Assembly: GCA_022496185.1 (NCBI GenBank) | Contig: WTXG01000005.1 | Location: 434,001 to 498,000 of the forward strand | Reading direction: 5' to 3' | Source of the DNA: Multifurca ochricompacta | Taxonomy: Eukaryota; Basidiomycota; Agaricomycetes; Russulales; Russulaceae | Length of the DNA stretch: 64,000 bases | In this document: piece by piece, positions 23,342-34,816 of the stretch | Layout of the letters: each line of letters begins with the position of its first letter | How positions within the stretch are numbered: position 1 is the stretch's first letter | The notes under the pieces: model-generated | Told to the model about the DNA's origin: nothing | Database searches by the model: none | What the model saw: the letters and a program-made list of their open reading frames with translations, nothing else | Position numbers and translations under genes: made by a program

Positions 23342-24736
23342 ATGATGCCCCGCCATCCTACCAACACGCTCTTCAAAGCTCATCCATTAATATCAAACCC
23401 ACCTCCGATCCATCATTAACTTCGGCCCTCGGTCATCTTTGACTCCTCGGTCATCCTCCTCCCAGACAACCGGCTCCAGCGATATCCGAAGACTCGTACA
23501 AAACCAACAGTCCCCTCGCGTTGGCTTCCAACCTCCATCTTCGGCCTTTCAAAAACAGCCAAGCAAGTCCGTGGCACGACTCAATCTCTCCTCCGGGATC
23601 TCCTCTCTCAGGCACGCCCCTCCGAACATGAATGGCTGTCCGTCCTTGCCAGCTGCGCCGAAGCGTGCAGTGCCCAAGGCCTGAACTTTTCCGCCCTGCT
23701 GCAAGAGCCATTCATTGAGGGCCATCTCCCCGTATACTGGGCAATCCTCAAGCGTCCAGTGGCGCCCGTCAAGGTGGACCATACGACCCCTCCTGGCGAT
23801 CCTGACTCCTTCGTGTTGACCATTTTGGATGCGTCGCTCCCGCTAAATGCCCAGAGTGTCGCAGACGCACGCCTCGCGTGCATGGCAGTCTCTGACAATG
23901 CGTTGTTCGTGCGACTGGGGCAGCGCTTTGACGGGTTTTCGCAGAGATTGGGGACAGACAAGGTACTCCTAGGAGGTACCGACGCGATAGATTCCGTCTC
24001 AGTGGATGAACAAGTCGATGTTAGCCGCGCATTTACTGTGCGTCTCTCCATTACCCAATTCCAGCTGCGTATGCGTGTGTCCAAGTTAGCCCGGGTAGAG
24101 TTCATTGCCCGAGGTAGGTCAAAAATACCGTCCTCCCTCTCTACGCACCGTACTTGTTGCGCATTGTTGTGTTGAACGCTGCGTTGCTTGCCAGGGAGAT
24201 TGTGGTATCTCGCCTTTTCGGTCGCAGGCGCACCAGGTGCACCACATTCACACCCAGGCCGTATTGGCGAATGGTTCGTCACACTCGGACTTAGCGAGCA
24301 CAGCCCGGCGACGTGGGTCGACGCGCGCCTCTCCATCGTCGATCGCTCCTTACCCCCACCTCCCTCGGCACCGGACCCCCCACCTCCTGCCCATCGTATT
24401 GCGCTCCGCGGCCTACCTCTACCCCCAAAGCACCCCAATTCAAAACAGCGTCCGGTGCTGTCATTGCCAATCAAGAGTGGAAGTCACCAGATCTCCCCTG
24501 GTGGACCTATGCGCGAGGTCGTTGTGCCCCTCGAGAAGTTCTTATTTGGAGCGACCCTACAGAACGAGTGAGTCCTTCGCTTCCTCTTTTTTTTCGTGTG
24601 TTGTCTACTGGCGTTGACGTCCGATACAATATCACAGTGCTCGTCCTACGCGGACGTAGACGGGACATTGAACGCTCAGCTCGAGGTCAAGTTACAAAAG
24701 ACATCTGACTCTGACTCGAACTGCATTATCTGTTAA
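23342..24736 (+). CDS. Conserved basidiomycete protein of unknown function ending in a CaaX-like motif
   Basis: I recognise no named domain. The protein has a Ser-rich start (SSSSQTTGSSDIRRLVQNQQ), then LLRDLLSQARPSEHEWLSVL, an ankyrin-like stretch LLQEPFIEGHLPVYWAILKR, and beta-rich segments such as VRLSITQFQLRMRVSKLARV joined by an intron to LWYLAFSVAGAPGAPHSHPG. The last exon ends DSDSNCIIC followed by TAA at 24734-24736, so the terminal four residues CIIC fit a prenylation box. Reading the protein requires frame corrections near 23550 (between PSSAF and KTAKQVRG) and near the last exon join (24571/24640). The start is uncertain: ATG 23342 opens a plausible N-terminus, but another frame correction would be needed near 23405. 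Membrane association through a lipid anchor is inferred only from the C-terminus. Confidence 0.55.
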
Positions 24737-25029
24737 GCAGTTGCTAACAAGTGTCTCTATTATCGAATCGTAGTGTATGGGTTTCGTTTTCTCCGTTGCT
24801 TCATCCAAAGTGAGAATATAATGATTTATTGCCCGTGTAGCAGACCAATACGTTCAACATAGGGTTGTATATAATGACGGTCTGTCTAGTAGTATGCACG
24901 CTTAAGCTTATATCGTTCGCTATAAGAAGCTCAGTCCCCCCCGCATGTCGTCCTTCTCGCGTGTAGCCTCGGCTTCCAGTTGGCCATCGATAAAGTCTTG
25001 GACAATCCCCCCCTAACCCCCTGTTACCC

Positions 25030-26223
25030 ATGACCGGCTATCGTATAATAGTTGGGTCTTATACTGATCGGATAACAAGCCTTTTCTTTGATCCCGCTGG
25101 GCCAACCCTGAAAGTTACATCGGAGATCAAGGTTGGGAATCGGCCATCCTGGCTTGCAGCGCATCCAGACGATTCCTCCCTTGTCTTCGCGTGTCTGGAG
25201 CAGGATGACGGCGTTGCGATTGCGCTTAGGTTCGACGAGGAAGGCACGGCTACAATAGTCGGCCAAATCCCGAGCGGTGGTAAAGACCCTGCGTCTCTAC
25301 TCGCCATAGCTGACACGCTCCTGGTTGGAAATGTGAGCCCCTCTACTGCTCATCATCGGTGGATTAAACTAAATCCGTGATGCTAGTACTCGTCTGGGAC
25401 CATCCTGACCGCTCCTCAGTCTACTTCGCCCCCTTATTTCCCCGCCTACCCACCGAGCGCTTTGCTGCAGCTCAACGGCACTGGCCCCGACCTAAATCGC
25501 CAAATGAGCTCACACCCACACCACATCGTGTCCGTCCCCGGACGCGCTGAACTACTCATACCAGATTTAGGCGCTGATCGGACATGGCGTGTCACGCATG
25601 ACCAGCTGGGCCAACTCACCGTGCAGGGCGAAGTGTCGTACCCTCCAGGCAGCGGGCCGCGGCATGTCGTCTTCCACGGTTTGTATTCGTCTCGCGTCGC
25701 GTATCACATTACAAATCTTATACATGCGCGATATAATACCACAGAGGACATCTTGTACACGGTAAACGAACTCACAAACACGGTCACCGCCCATCGCCTC
25801 CCACCACTCCCGGCTGAACCGACGCTTCTCAGCACGACGTCGACCTTCCAACACCTGCCCGAAGAATTTCTCGGCGACCGCTTTGCTGCAGAGCTGTTGT
25901 TCGCCCCCACACTCACAGGGGACAACCAGGACAGCCCATCGATCTTGTACGCCTCGAACCGGAATGACCCTGCAGGGGACACACTAGCGATTCTTTCCCT
26001 CCAGAGACCGGATGTGCCTGAGCTTATTGGGGAGGTGCAAACTGGTCTTAAGCACTTACGCGGTGCCGCACTCGGCGGCGAAAATGGCCGATGGGTTGTG
26101 TTGGGTGGCGTCCTAGGTGGGGGCGTCAAACTGTACGAACGTATCGACGGGGGGCGCTCTTTGAGAGAAATCGCGACTCTGCCTCAGGTGGAAGCGCCCA
26201 CCGCCTTTTTATGGTTGCGATAA
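25030..26223 (+). CDS. 6-phosphogluconolactonase-like seven-bladed propeller (lactonase family, YbhE/Pgl type)
   Basis: The protein begins MTGYRIIVGSYTDRITSLFF, the typical first blade of the lactonase (PF10282) family, then WLAAHPDDSSLVFACLEQDD, HPHHIVSVPGRAELLIPDLG, DRTWRVTHDQ, GSGPRHVVFH and ILYTVNELTNTVTAHRLPPL, each a repeat blade with the family's surface motifs. It ends with VEAPTAFLWLR. Length after splicing, about 360 residues, fits the family. Bacterial Pgl hydrolyses 6-phosphogluconolactone; fungal relatives are annotated as such or as muconate lactonising enzymes, so the substrate is not settled. Cytosolic; no signal peptide. Introns at about 25335-25420 and 25680-25748. ATG 25030 is just upstream of the GSYT motif. 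No frame break seen. Confidence 0.85.
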
Positions 26224-26380
26224 TTAAATTGGTGGGTGATGCACCGCCCACTTATTTGATCCAACAGTCAGTCACCAAACATCTGAGTCATCATTCGCAT
26301 CATTCACGTTTGGGCTTGCGTAACGCAAAGTTAATCTAAAAAGGGTTCTAAACACAAGTAAAGAATCAGACGCCAAGGAG
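26224..26380. other. Short convergent 3' intergenic region
   Basis: 157 bases between the stop codons of the propeller gene (+) and the old yellow enzyme gene (-). Contains CATCATTC-type short repeats only. Confidence 0.5.
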
Positions 26381-27739
<1,359 letters not shown>

Positions 27740-27978
27740 TGTATCGTGTACGTGTACCGTATTACTTGGAGCCGTAACCCCTACATCGAGTTCGTTTTAT
27801 ACTGCAACGCGCTGAGCTCTGAAGTAGAGATGAGATATGAGATGATAAATGATGCCATCGCCGAGCCCGTGTACATCTCGGGGGGGAGCACTCGGCTTAC
27901 CAAATCTCATCTCGGGCATGCGGGGACGAAGATGAGTAAGATGGGGTTGTGGTATTGTATTAGCAATTGGTGGTATGT

Positions 27979-28003
27979 GGGATGGGATGGGATGGGATGG
28001 GAT
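27979..28003. repeat. (GGGAT)5 tandem repeat
   Basis: Five perfect GGGAT copies on the plus strand between the divergent-side promoter of the old yellow enzyme gene and the 3' end of the next minus-strand gene. Five G-triplets spaced by two bases could form a G-quadruplex. Confidence 0.85.
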
Positions 28004-28033
28004 TAAGAACAAGAACAGGAACAAGTAACTACC

Positions 28034-31000
28034 CTACTCGTCACGCTCCGTAACCCTTTTGCAATATTCATCGTGCACCTGGCGAAGCAGTACAAGAAGG
28101 TCGGTGGGTCCAGGACTTGGTGTGCGCGTTTTAGGCGTACAATCACGAGACGCTGCAACGGCACGAGGGTCCTCGCACCGTTCCCCATGTTCGCCGTACG
28201 CTATTGCAAGAGAAAGTGTCTCATTACATTCTTCATACCATCCCTCTGTGACTCCAAGTGCAACGAGAACGTGTTTCTGTGAATCCCACATCAGTATCCC
28301 ATGTGTAGTGCAGTGGGATGCGATTTTTAAAAAAGAAAAAAAAGGCTTACAACTTCCACTGTCTTGTAGTTGAGATGCTCCGGGGTTCGCGTGCCAACCC
28401 AATCGTCCACCTGCCCTTGCGCGAACCAGTATACCCTAAGTAACACTGCGTTGCTCAAAAATCCCACGAGCGCGCGGTCTCGAACAAACTCGTTCCAGTT
28501 TGAGATGTCCTGCATAAACTTGCCTTGGAGAAACGAAATGATCTTGTCGTTCACGCGCTGGGCGCTCTCAAAGGGGGTGGAGAGTGGTTGAAGCGGTGAA
28601 TGCACCCTACGACCGGAGCTATGATACTGTTCCTGAACAGCCATTACTCCACTCGGCGCGCGCGCGCGTACAGATGAAGAAGGTTGGTCAGTTTCGTACT
28701 CGACACGATGCGGGCGTGACCCGAATGGAGCTTGATCTTTCCGCTGGACTTTATACCAATGATGGCCTGCCGGGGGTGAATCAGACATATACCCGCCGTC
28801 GAGGGACGTGATCAAGTCGCCCCGCCTGGACTTCCGCGAGCGAGAGTGGTGCCCGTGTGGAGTTGGGATAGTTTGCGCGGGTGCTTCAGATGGATTTCGT
28901 GGGTTGTGGCCCTCTTGAGGGCCAGATAGTGGCTGTTCGTGAATAAGACTCATCTCACGCTTACGTTTCCTGACGTTTCCTGCCCACTGTTCTGACTCTT
29001 TATGGTTGAGTGGGTTCGCGGGGATATCCTCATGATCGAGGCCATTTGACATAGGCGTGAGCGGATGGGCCACATTGGAAACTGGCGTAATTAGACCTGT
29101 GCTGATAAGTGGACTAGGGTCTGAGCTGAACCTTGGCATTAACACGAGGTCTAAGGTCTATAGAAGTTTCGCGTAAGCGCGGTAGCGATGAAGGAGCTAA
29201 TGGCCAGGATACGAACATCCACGACTACTGGCAACGTCCTATCTGGGTTGACATTTAGGTGGGCTGATTGGCACGTCTCTTCGCCCCCTAAAGAAATACG
29301 TAAGAAAGTCTGCCGGTACTTTCCACGCATCGTGAATAGCTTCGCAGGACCTATAATAAATCATCAGCACTTGATTAAGCTTAGCTGTGCCAGCAAGAAC
29401 CTACCATCGACACGCGAAGGCCCACTTTGCAAGGCCATGCACACTTCTTTGGCGTCCGCCCAGAAGTACCCTTCGCCAGCAGCCTTGAGTGGAACACGAA
29501 TTTCCGCCAATTCATCTGTCCCACAACGCCGATCCTCAATGAGCAATGTTAACATGCGTAGCTTTTTACTCTGCGTCAGGGAACGAGGTGAGCTTCCAAC
29601 GAGTGATGGAGAAGATTCCTTGCTAGTCGTATGCGTTGACGAAGGGTAAAGAACCATAGCAGACGGCGACGACCTGGGTGATGGCCATACTTTCGGTGGA
29701 GGCAGACTAGGGCCCTGCCCTTCTTCACTGACTTCATGTATGAAGTCATTGCCTTGGCCGAATGGCTCAGCGTCATAATAGGAAGAGTAGTAGCCCTCCC
29801 TGCGATCATAGCTGTTGCTATTGGCGAGTCTAGGTGGTGCCGGAAGAGGAATTACACCTTTCGCCCTCATTTTATCCTTCCTCGCTTTCACAAAGCGAGA
29901 CTGCACTGACTTAACCCCGCAAGGACCTGTGACAGGTAACAGGGGTCCAGGGTGCTGGTGTGAAAAGGCGGGCCGCTCATACTGCGGGTCGTCATCTGCA
30001 CGAGGTTGCGCAGAAGAATGGGGAGACGGAATGGCCGAAGGGGTGTTCGCCTTGGGTTTGCTATTACCGTTACCTGCACGCGATTTTGCCTGGTATGGCT
30101 GTTGATGGCTGGGACCGGTAGTAACATATGATGAGTTCGCACTACTTGAAGCTTCCAGTGATGATTGGGCCGCAGAGATAGACTCAGGTAGTGCTACAAT
30201 GACGTGGGAGGTGAGGCGACTAAAGGTGAAGGGTTCCTTCGTTTAATCGTTGCAGGAGCGGGAGCAGAATCAGGGTCAGGATCAGGCGAAGTCGCTGAGA
30301 CAGGCGATATTGGGGACTCAGGTGACTGAGCGGCATTCGCGAGGATATGAAGACCCGTCGTGTCTGGTGTAATAACAGCAGTTTTATTACGCGCTTCCCA
30401 ATCAGCCCTGAAGAGTGACTTGTATGGGCCGTCCGTAGGCAAGCCCTGACTGAGTCCACCGCCGCGTCCTGCGCTGAGCTCTGGCGTATTCACGTAGCCT
30501 TCAATGCAGAACATAGAAGTTCCGTTCGCGGAGACGGTGGAGTGTATTGGGGTCTTATGGAAAGTTAGACCGGATGAAATGGGTGAGTTGGGGTCTGAGA
30601 AAGCAGTTGGTTGGCGGATAGGATTTACAATCACCGAGGTCTCCTCAACTATGATAGGGCGATCTTCATCGTCATCACCGCCGCCATTGGGAAAACGAGA
30701 GCGGTACTATAGCAGTTGTGCAGAAAGAGCAGTAAGCGCACAGAAAGCTTTCGCACAGCAAAGAACGACTAACTGTTGGGACAGAAGATGAGGCCTCGTT
30801 ATCACTGGAGATAGTTCATGGCGTAAAGTGAACGAGATAAGGAGAGCTGCGAATTCTGATTCTGATCTAAGACACAACTTACGAATCGTCCGAGTCTGGG
30901 TGCTGCCTCGCCCTGCCAACTTCCGGTCTTGTATCATAGTCGCTCTCGTAGTCATCCTCAGACAACATCTCGTAGGAATGACGCGGAGAGGATATGAAGA

Positions 31001-31162
31001 GGAAGAACTGTGAGTGTGTTTAGAAGATATAAACATCAACGCTATTTGAAGGCTGAGAGAGACATGGGTTGGTGAACCGTTGTTGATGATACCAATAAAG
31101 GAGAACAAAGGACCTTCACGGCCACGGCTGCGGTGATATCGGCTCGAGTTCGATCTAGTCAT
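28034..31162 (-). CDS. Large disordered conserved protein of unknown function
   Basis: A multi-exon gene whose product I cannot name. It starts MTRSNSSRYHRSRGREG (an in-frame Met also at 31180), then an acidic segment SEDDYESDYDTRPEVGRARQ, a long Ser/Pro-rich part, and conserved islands: VNTPELSAGRGGG with YKSLFRADWEARNKTAVITP (about 30360-30500), KLRMLTLLIEDRRCGTDELA followed by GYFWADAKEVCMALQSGPSR and, across an intron, PAKLFTMRGKYRQTFLRISL (29300-29580). A basic KRKREMS stretch near 28960 could be nuclear targeting. The C-terminal part is helical (NDKIISFLQGKFMQDISNWN; DRALVGFLSNAVLLRVYWFA). One frame correction is needed near 30197. A nuclear regulatory role is a guess. Joining all parts into one gene rests on continuous splice-compatible frames. 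Confidence 0.5.
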
Positions 31163-31271
31163 CTCCTCCTCCTTCATCATTCATTTCATTCCTACACAAA
31201 AAACAAGACAATAACAAACAAAAAATCTCCTTTTAATAATTTTTAAGATACTCCTTTCCTTTCCTTTCCTT

Positions 31272-32483
31272 TTAAAAGACAGTACCAGTCGAGCCCCCGT
31301 AGATACGTTGCGCATTGCTACCAAAGACAGCATCAACACTGTCCTGATCAACACCGAGCTCCGCAAAAGACTCGCGCGCAATTTCATACCAATCACCTGC
31401 ACTGGAGTGTGCATGAGAACTGGAGATGGGGATGAGCCAAAGAGAATACGCTCAAACCCGAACGCTTCAACAGCAGGTCCCACTGAAGTAGAAACACAAC
31501 CAAAGGAGATCAATCGACCAAGGGCAAACAAGGTAAGTGTATGCAACTTACAATACATTTTGACCCGGCGCTTCCATTCCTTCTTTTCCTTTGAAGTAGC
31601 GACTGAATCTTGACCAGGGGAGGGTGTTGATGGTGTAGGTGCGTTCCATGCCGGGGGCACATAAGAGAGGTAGACTCCCGGGAAGAGGGATAGGGTGGCG
31701 ACGTGCGACTGATACGACTGGTAAGTCGGGTGGGTGAGGAGCTTTACAATAGGAAGGTCGATATCATGGGGGGGAGGAAGAATATTAGCTTTGAAGCATT
31801 GCATCAGGGTCAGATGATGTAAAAACACGGTATGGCACAAACAGAGGATGATATTGCCCGTGCCAAGTCCATCAGTTGTTGCCTTGGTCAAGAGGTCTTC
31901 CAATTTCTCCCAACTCTCATCGCCCAAGTCTGACACATCAATATCGACGATGTGGTCGGCTTTCAACGCCGCTCTTAGAGCAGCGACTGCCGCATCTGAT
32001 GCTCCGTTGAATGAAGCTGTGAATGTGACGGGATACTTGGTTTGGGGGATTGAAGGGATTGTCCCACTCTCAAGGTTAAACGGTATTGAGACGGCCAGGA
32101 TGGTGACACCAACTTCAGATGCTTGAGGTTCGAGACTAAAGTGATCAAGGATGTCGATCAAGAGTGCGCTCATCAAAGCGAGGAAACAAGATAGGTTCGC
32201 ACCCTTCGAGTTCGCTCTCACTTGCCTTCACGACGACAGCGCCCACGCGACCTTTAAGGAAACCGTTCACCTGCTTCTTCCAGTCAAGAATAGAACCTCG
32301 AACGCTGGCATCTACCACGCGATCTGGATGGACGGTACTTGGACTCGAAGGGAGAGGGAAGCTGTCAGAAACGCCAGTATTGGGTGGACTAAAAGCCGAT
32401 AATGGTAACGTAGGAAGGGATCTTGGGCCCCTTCTACGAGCACCAACTCCTGGAGAATGAGGTGGGGTTGAAAGCGTAGCCAT
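31272..32483 (-). CDS. Amidohydrolase-like TIM-barrel protein (tentative)
   Basis: The exons read MATLSTPPHSPGVGARRRGP, DRVVDASVRGSILDWKKQVN, GCEPILFPRFDERTLDRHP, then VGVTILAVSIPFNLESGTIP, ADHIVDIDVSDLGDESWEKL, ILPPPHDIDLPIVKLLTHPT and, near the end, VEAFGFERILFGSSPSP followed by AGDWYEIARESFAELGV and VFGSNAQRIYG. The late ERILFGSSPSP and final VFGSNAQRIY resemble the last strand and helix of the amidohydrolase-2 family (ERxxFGSD...GxNAxRxY). I see no full set of metal-binding His in the first strands, so it may be a divergent or inactive member. One base appears to be missing near 31410, just after the SSPSP segment. ATG 32483 is preferred to an in-frame ATG at 32558 because of context. A (TTCCT)n tract follows the stop. 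Confidence 0.5.
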
Positions 32484-32577
32484 GTCAGTTGTTGTTAGGT
32501 GATGAAGTTTTGAGAGAGATGAGATATTGGTTACATCGTCTTTCCTCGTCTCACACATTGAGAAAAGGTTCCCACGA

Positions 32578-32585
32578 TCACGTGA
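32578..32585. promoter_or_regulatory. TCACGTGA palindrome upstream of the amidohydrolase-like gene
   Basis: Third copy of the perfect TCACGTGA palindrome in the window, 95 bases upstream of the preferred ATG at 32483 of the minus-strand gene. Confidence 0.45.
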
Positions 32586-32696
32586 AACGGGATTGAAGTA
32601 AATGATTAAATGATTAAATCGCTCAAGGTCACCTCACATCATCAAATCAAATCAAATAATTAGAGATCAATCAGTCAGATATCAATGTCTCCGCCG

Positions 32697-32724
32697 TGTC
32701 CATGTCCGTGTCCGTGTCCGTGGT
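32697..32724. repeat. GTCCGT short tandem repeat
   Basis: About four units of a GTCCGT/GTCCAT hexamer between the amidohydrolase-like promoter and the 3' end of the coiled-coil gene. Non-coding as far as seen. Confidence 0.6.
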
Positions 32725-32851
32725 AGGTGGTAACAGTACCGAAGCGAATCATCAGCGCTCATCAAGGAATGGCTCAGGCGTCATTCGTCGCCTCAGCCAA
32801 GCCGGACGAGGTTTAGGTGAATGTGAACGAATTGATTCATCAACAACAGAC

Positions 32852-33999
32852 TCAACCCATGTCCGCGTACGTTCCTGGCTCTACAATCAGTGTTTGGCGT
32901 TTCGAATTAACAGTGTTCGCTTTACAAGAGAGGTCGCAACGCACCTCGCTTCTTCCCTTATTGTTGAAGAAAGATCTGTCCGGAATCACTGGCTCATTTT
33001 CATCCAGCTGTCTGGGTGTATCCTTCCAGCGGTTATACAGTTGCGCCGCGTACCTCCGTTCTTCTCTTCTGCCCATTTCCCTGCCCTCCTCGAAACCGGC
33101 TTTTCGTCCTTCGTGAAAACCCTCCTCCTGGCCCGCATCCCAACCCTCATTTCGTCCTTCTTCCCATCCATCCTCTTTTCCATCATCATACCTCCTAATC
33201 AGCGCCAACCGGATCCCTTCCTGTCGACCCTCGTCATGCGCCTGGTGATCCCTCAGCGCCGATTGCCATTTCCGTGCCAAGTCCCGTGCTTTAGCCGCTG
33301 CATTGTCTGCTTCCTCCTTTTGTCGCGTCAACCGTTGCAACTCGTTTGTCACGCGGCGCAACTCGCGCTCGGCTGTTTCGATCTGCATCTGCACCCGTTT
33401 GATCTCTTCATGTGCTCGAGCAGCATCTAATTCGCTACGATGTTGCGCCTGCTCTGCCGCGGCGGCCCGATTGCTTGCTTCACGGGCACGCGCCTCGGCA
33501 AGGGTCGCACGGCTCTCGGTTGCATCAGCCCGGCGGGTTTCAGTCTCAAGACGATCACGTGTAATTTGCAAAAGAGCTTTGAGGTTGGACGAGTTGCGCT
33601 CCTCCTCCACGAGCATGAGAGTCAGCATTGAGTCCGCGGCAGAGGGACGTCGTTCCCTCTTATCACGCCGGCCTCGCTCGCGCGACTTGGATTTAGACCC
33701 TTGTGACTTGCCTGTTGGGCTGTGTTGGCGACTTGGGTGCGAGCGCGGTGGTGAGCTTGGATGCCCATTCAGGGACGGGGGCTCAAGCATGGGCGAGGAG
33801 AGTGGGGGCAAGGGGGCCTCGGGGTTTACTCCACGCAATTCTGACAGATAGGACATCGTGCTGCTGCTATGCGGAATGGTGAACAAATGAGCCTCACGGC
33901 CGCAGCACCGCCGGCACGGGACACGCACTCTTCGTCTGAAGCATCTTCGACTGTCACATGGGGGTGAATAGGGGATCCTATGGGTACAACGGGGCTCAT
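32852..33999 (-). CDS. Coiled-coil protein with a deca-GX3 (Yae1/Lto1-like) repeat
   Basis: A mostly single-exon frame. The N-terminus MSPVVPIGSPIHPHVTVEDA runs into a Cys-rich patch PCRRCCGREAHLFTIPHSSS through a frame change near 33920 (one base probably missing). A Pro/Ser-rich, then Arg-rich linker follows. A coiled coil of about 140 residues begins near LMLVEEERNSSNLKALLQIT and continues through ATESRATLAEARAREASNRA and EIKRVQMQIETAERELRRVT. At 33072-33186 ten glycines occur at exact four-residue spacing (DGKEDGWEEGRNEGWDAG onward), which is the deca-GX3 pattern described for Yae1 and Lto1. The protein is much longer than Yae1 and lacks its other features, so orthology is doubtful. Function unknown. 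Stop TGA at 32852-32854. Confidence 0.65.
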
Positions 34000-34816
34000 G
34001 GTACGTAGCAAGGCGAAGGTAAAGAGCGGGATGAGTGGGAATCCGACGTGGCGCCGATTTGAGTTATGAGTTATTAATACGAGAGTATCGGCCCCCGCAG
34101 GTGGCCGTTGTTGGTGTCATAAATCCAGAAAACTAGACTTTCACCCTGGACTTGGTAGCCTAGATTAGGTGCTTTTGCGGTGTCAGGCAGTAGGCGGACA
34201 GCTGTATTACCCAATCCCAACGTGTATAACACGCGGCTATATGTGATGTGATGGTGATGGGTGACGTTAACGGCATCTGCTTGTTCTTGTTGCTTGCTTA
34301 TACTGGCTTGTACGAGATAGATAGAAAGACAAAAAAAACATTTGGGTTTGGGTATTGCAGGTTATCCTCTTTACAACGTCCCATACCAAGATATCTGTGT
34401 AAAAGAGTCCATCTGTCTGTGGCGACGTACTCGATACTGCTGTGCGCTAACTCAACTCGAGCAGCCCAACATGGCTTAGCTCGAGTAATTCCTGTCCATC
34501 TGTGAACTTCACATGGTGTTCTCTTATAGAATTTCATGTTCGTGACCCCATCGCGGAGAATGGGCGGGGTGCAAGGATCTGCTCGAAGCATCGTCAACCA
34601 TCTTTCATATAACTTAGTTCTCATGTCGCGCCTCAGCATCTGCAGGGCGATGCATAGAGCGCTTACAGCTCGACTTATTCAGCGCTTGACCCTTACCACA
34701 CTACTTCAAGTTCAAGTTCAAAAGTTCAAGAAAAGAGTAGGATTCGCCACAAAAAACCCAAGCTTGGCCACTTTGGATCGTGCACCTGCACATCCATACA
34801 GCTATATCTGCCCTCC
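34000..34816. other. Intergenic upstream of the coiled-coil gene
   Basis: About 820 bases between the coiled-coil gene start (-) and the Tudor-SN gene end (-). Short open frames exist on both strands but show no family similarity. An inverted CTCGAG pair flanks about 18 bases near 34456-34485. No RNA gene identified. Confidence 0.45.
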
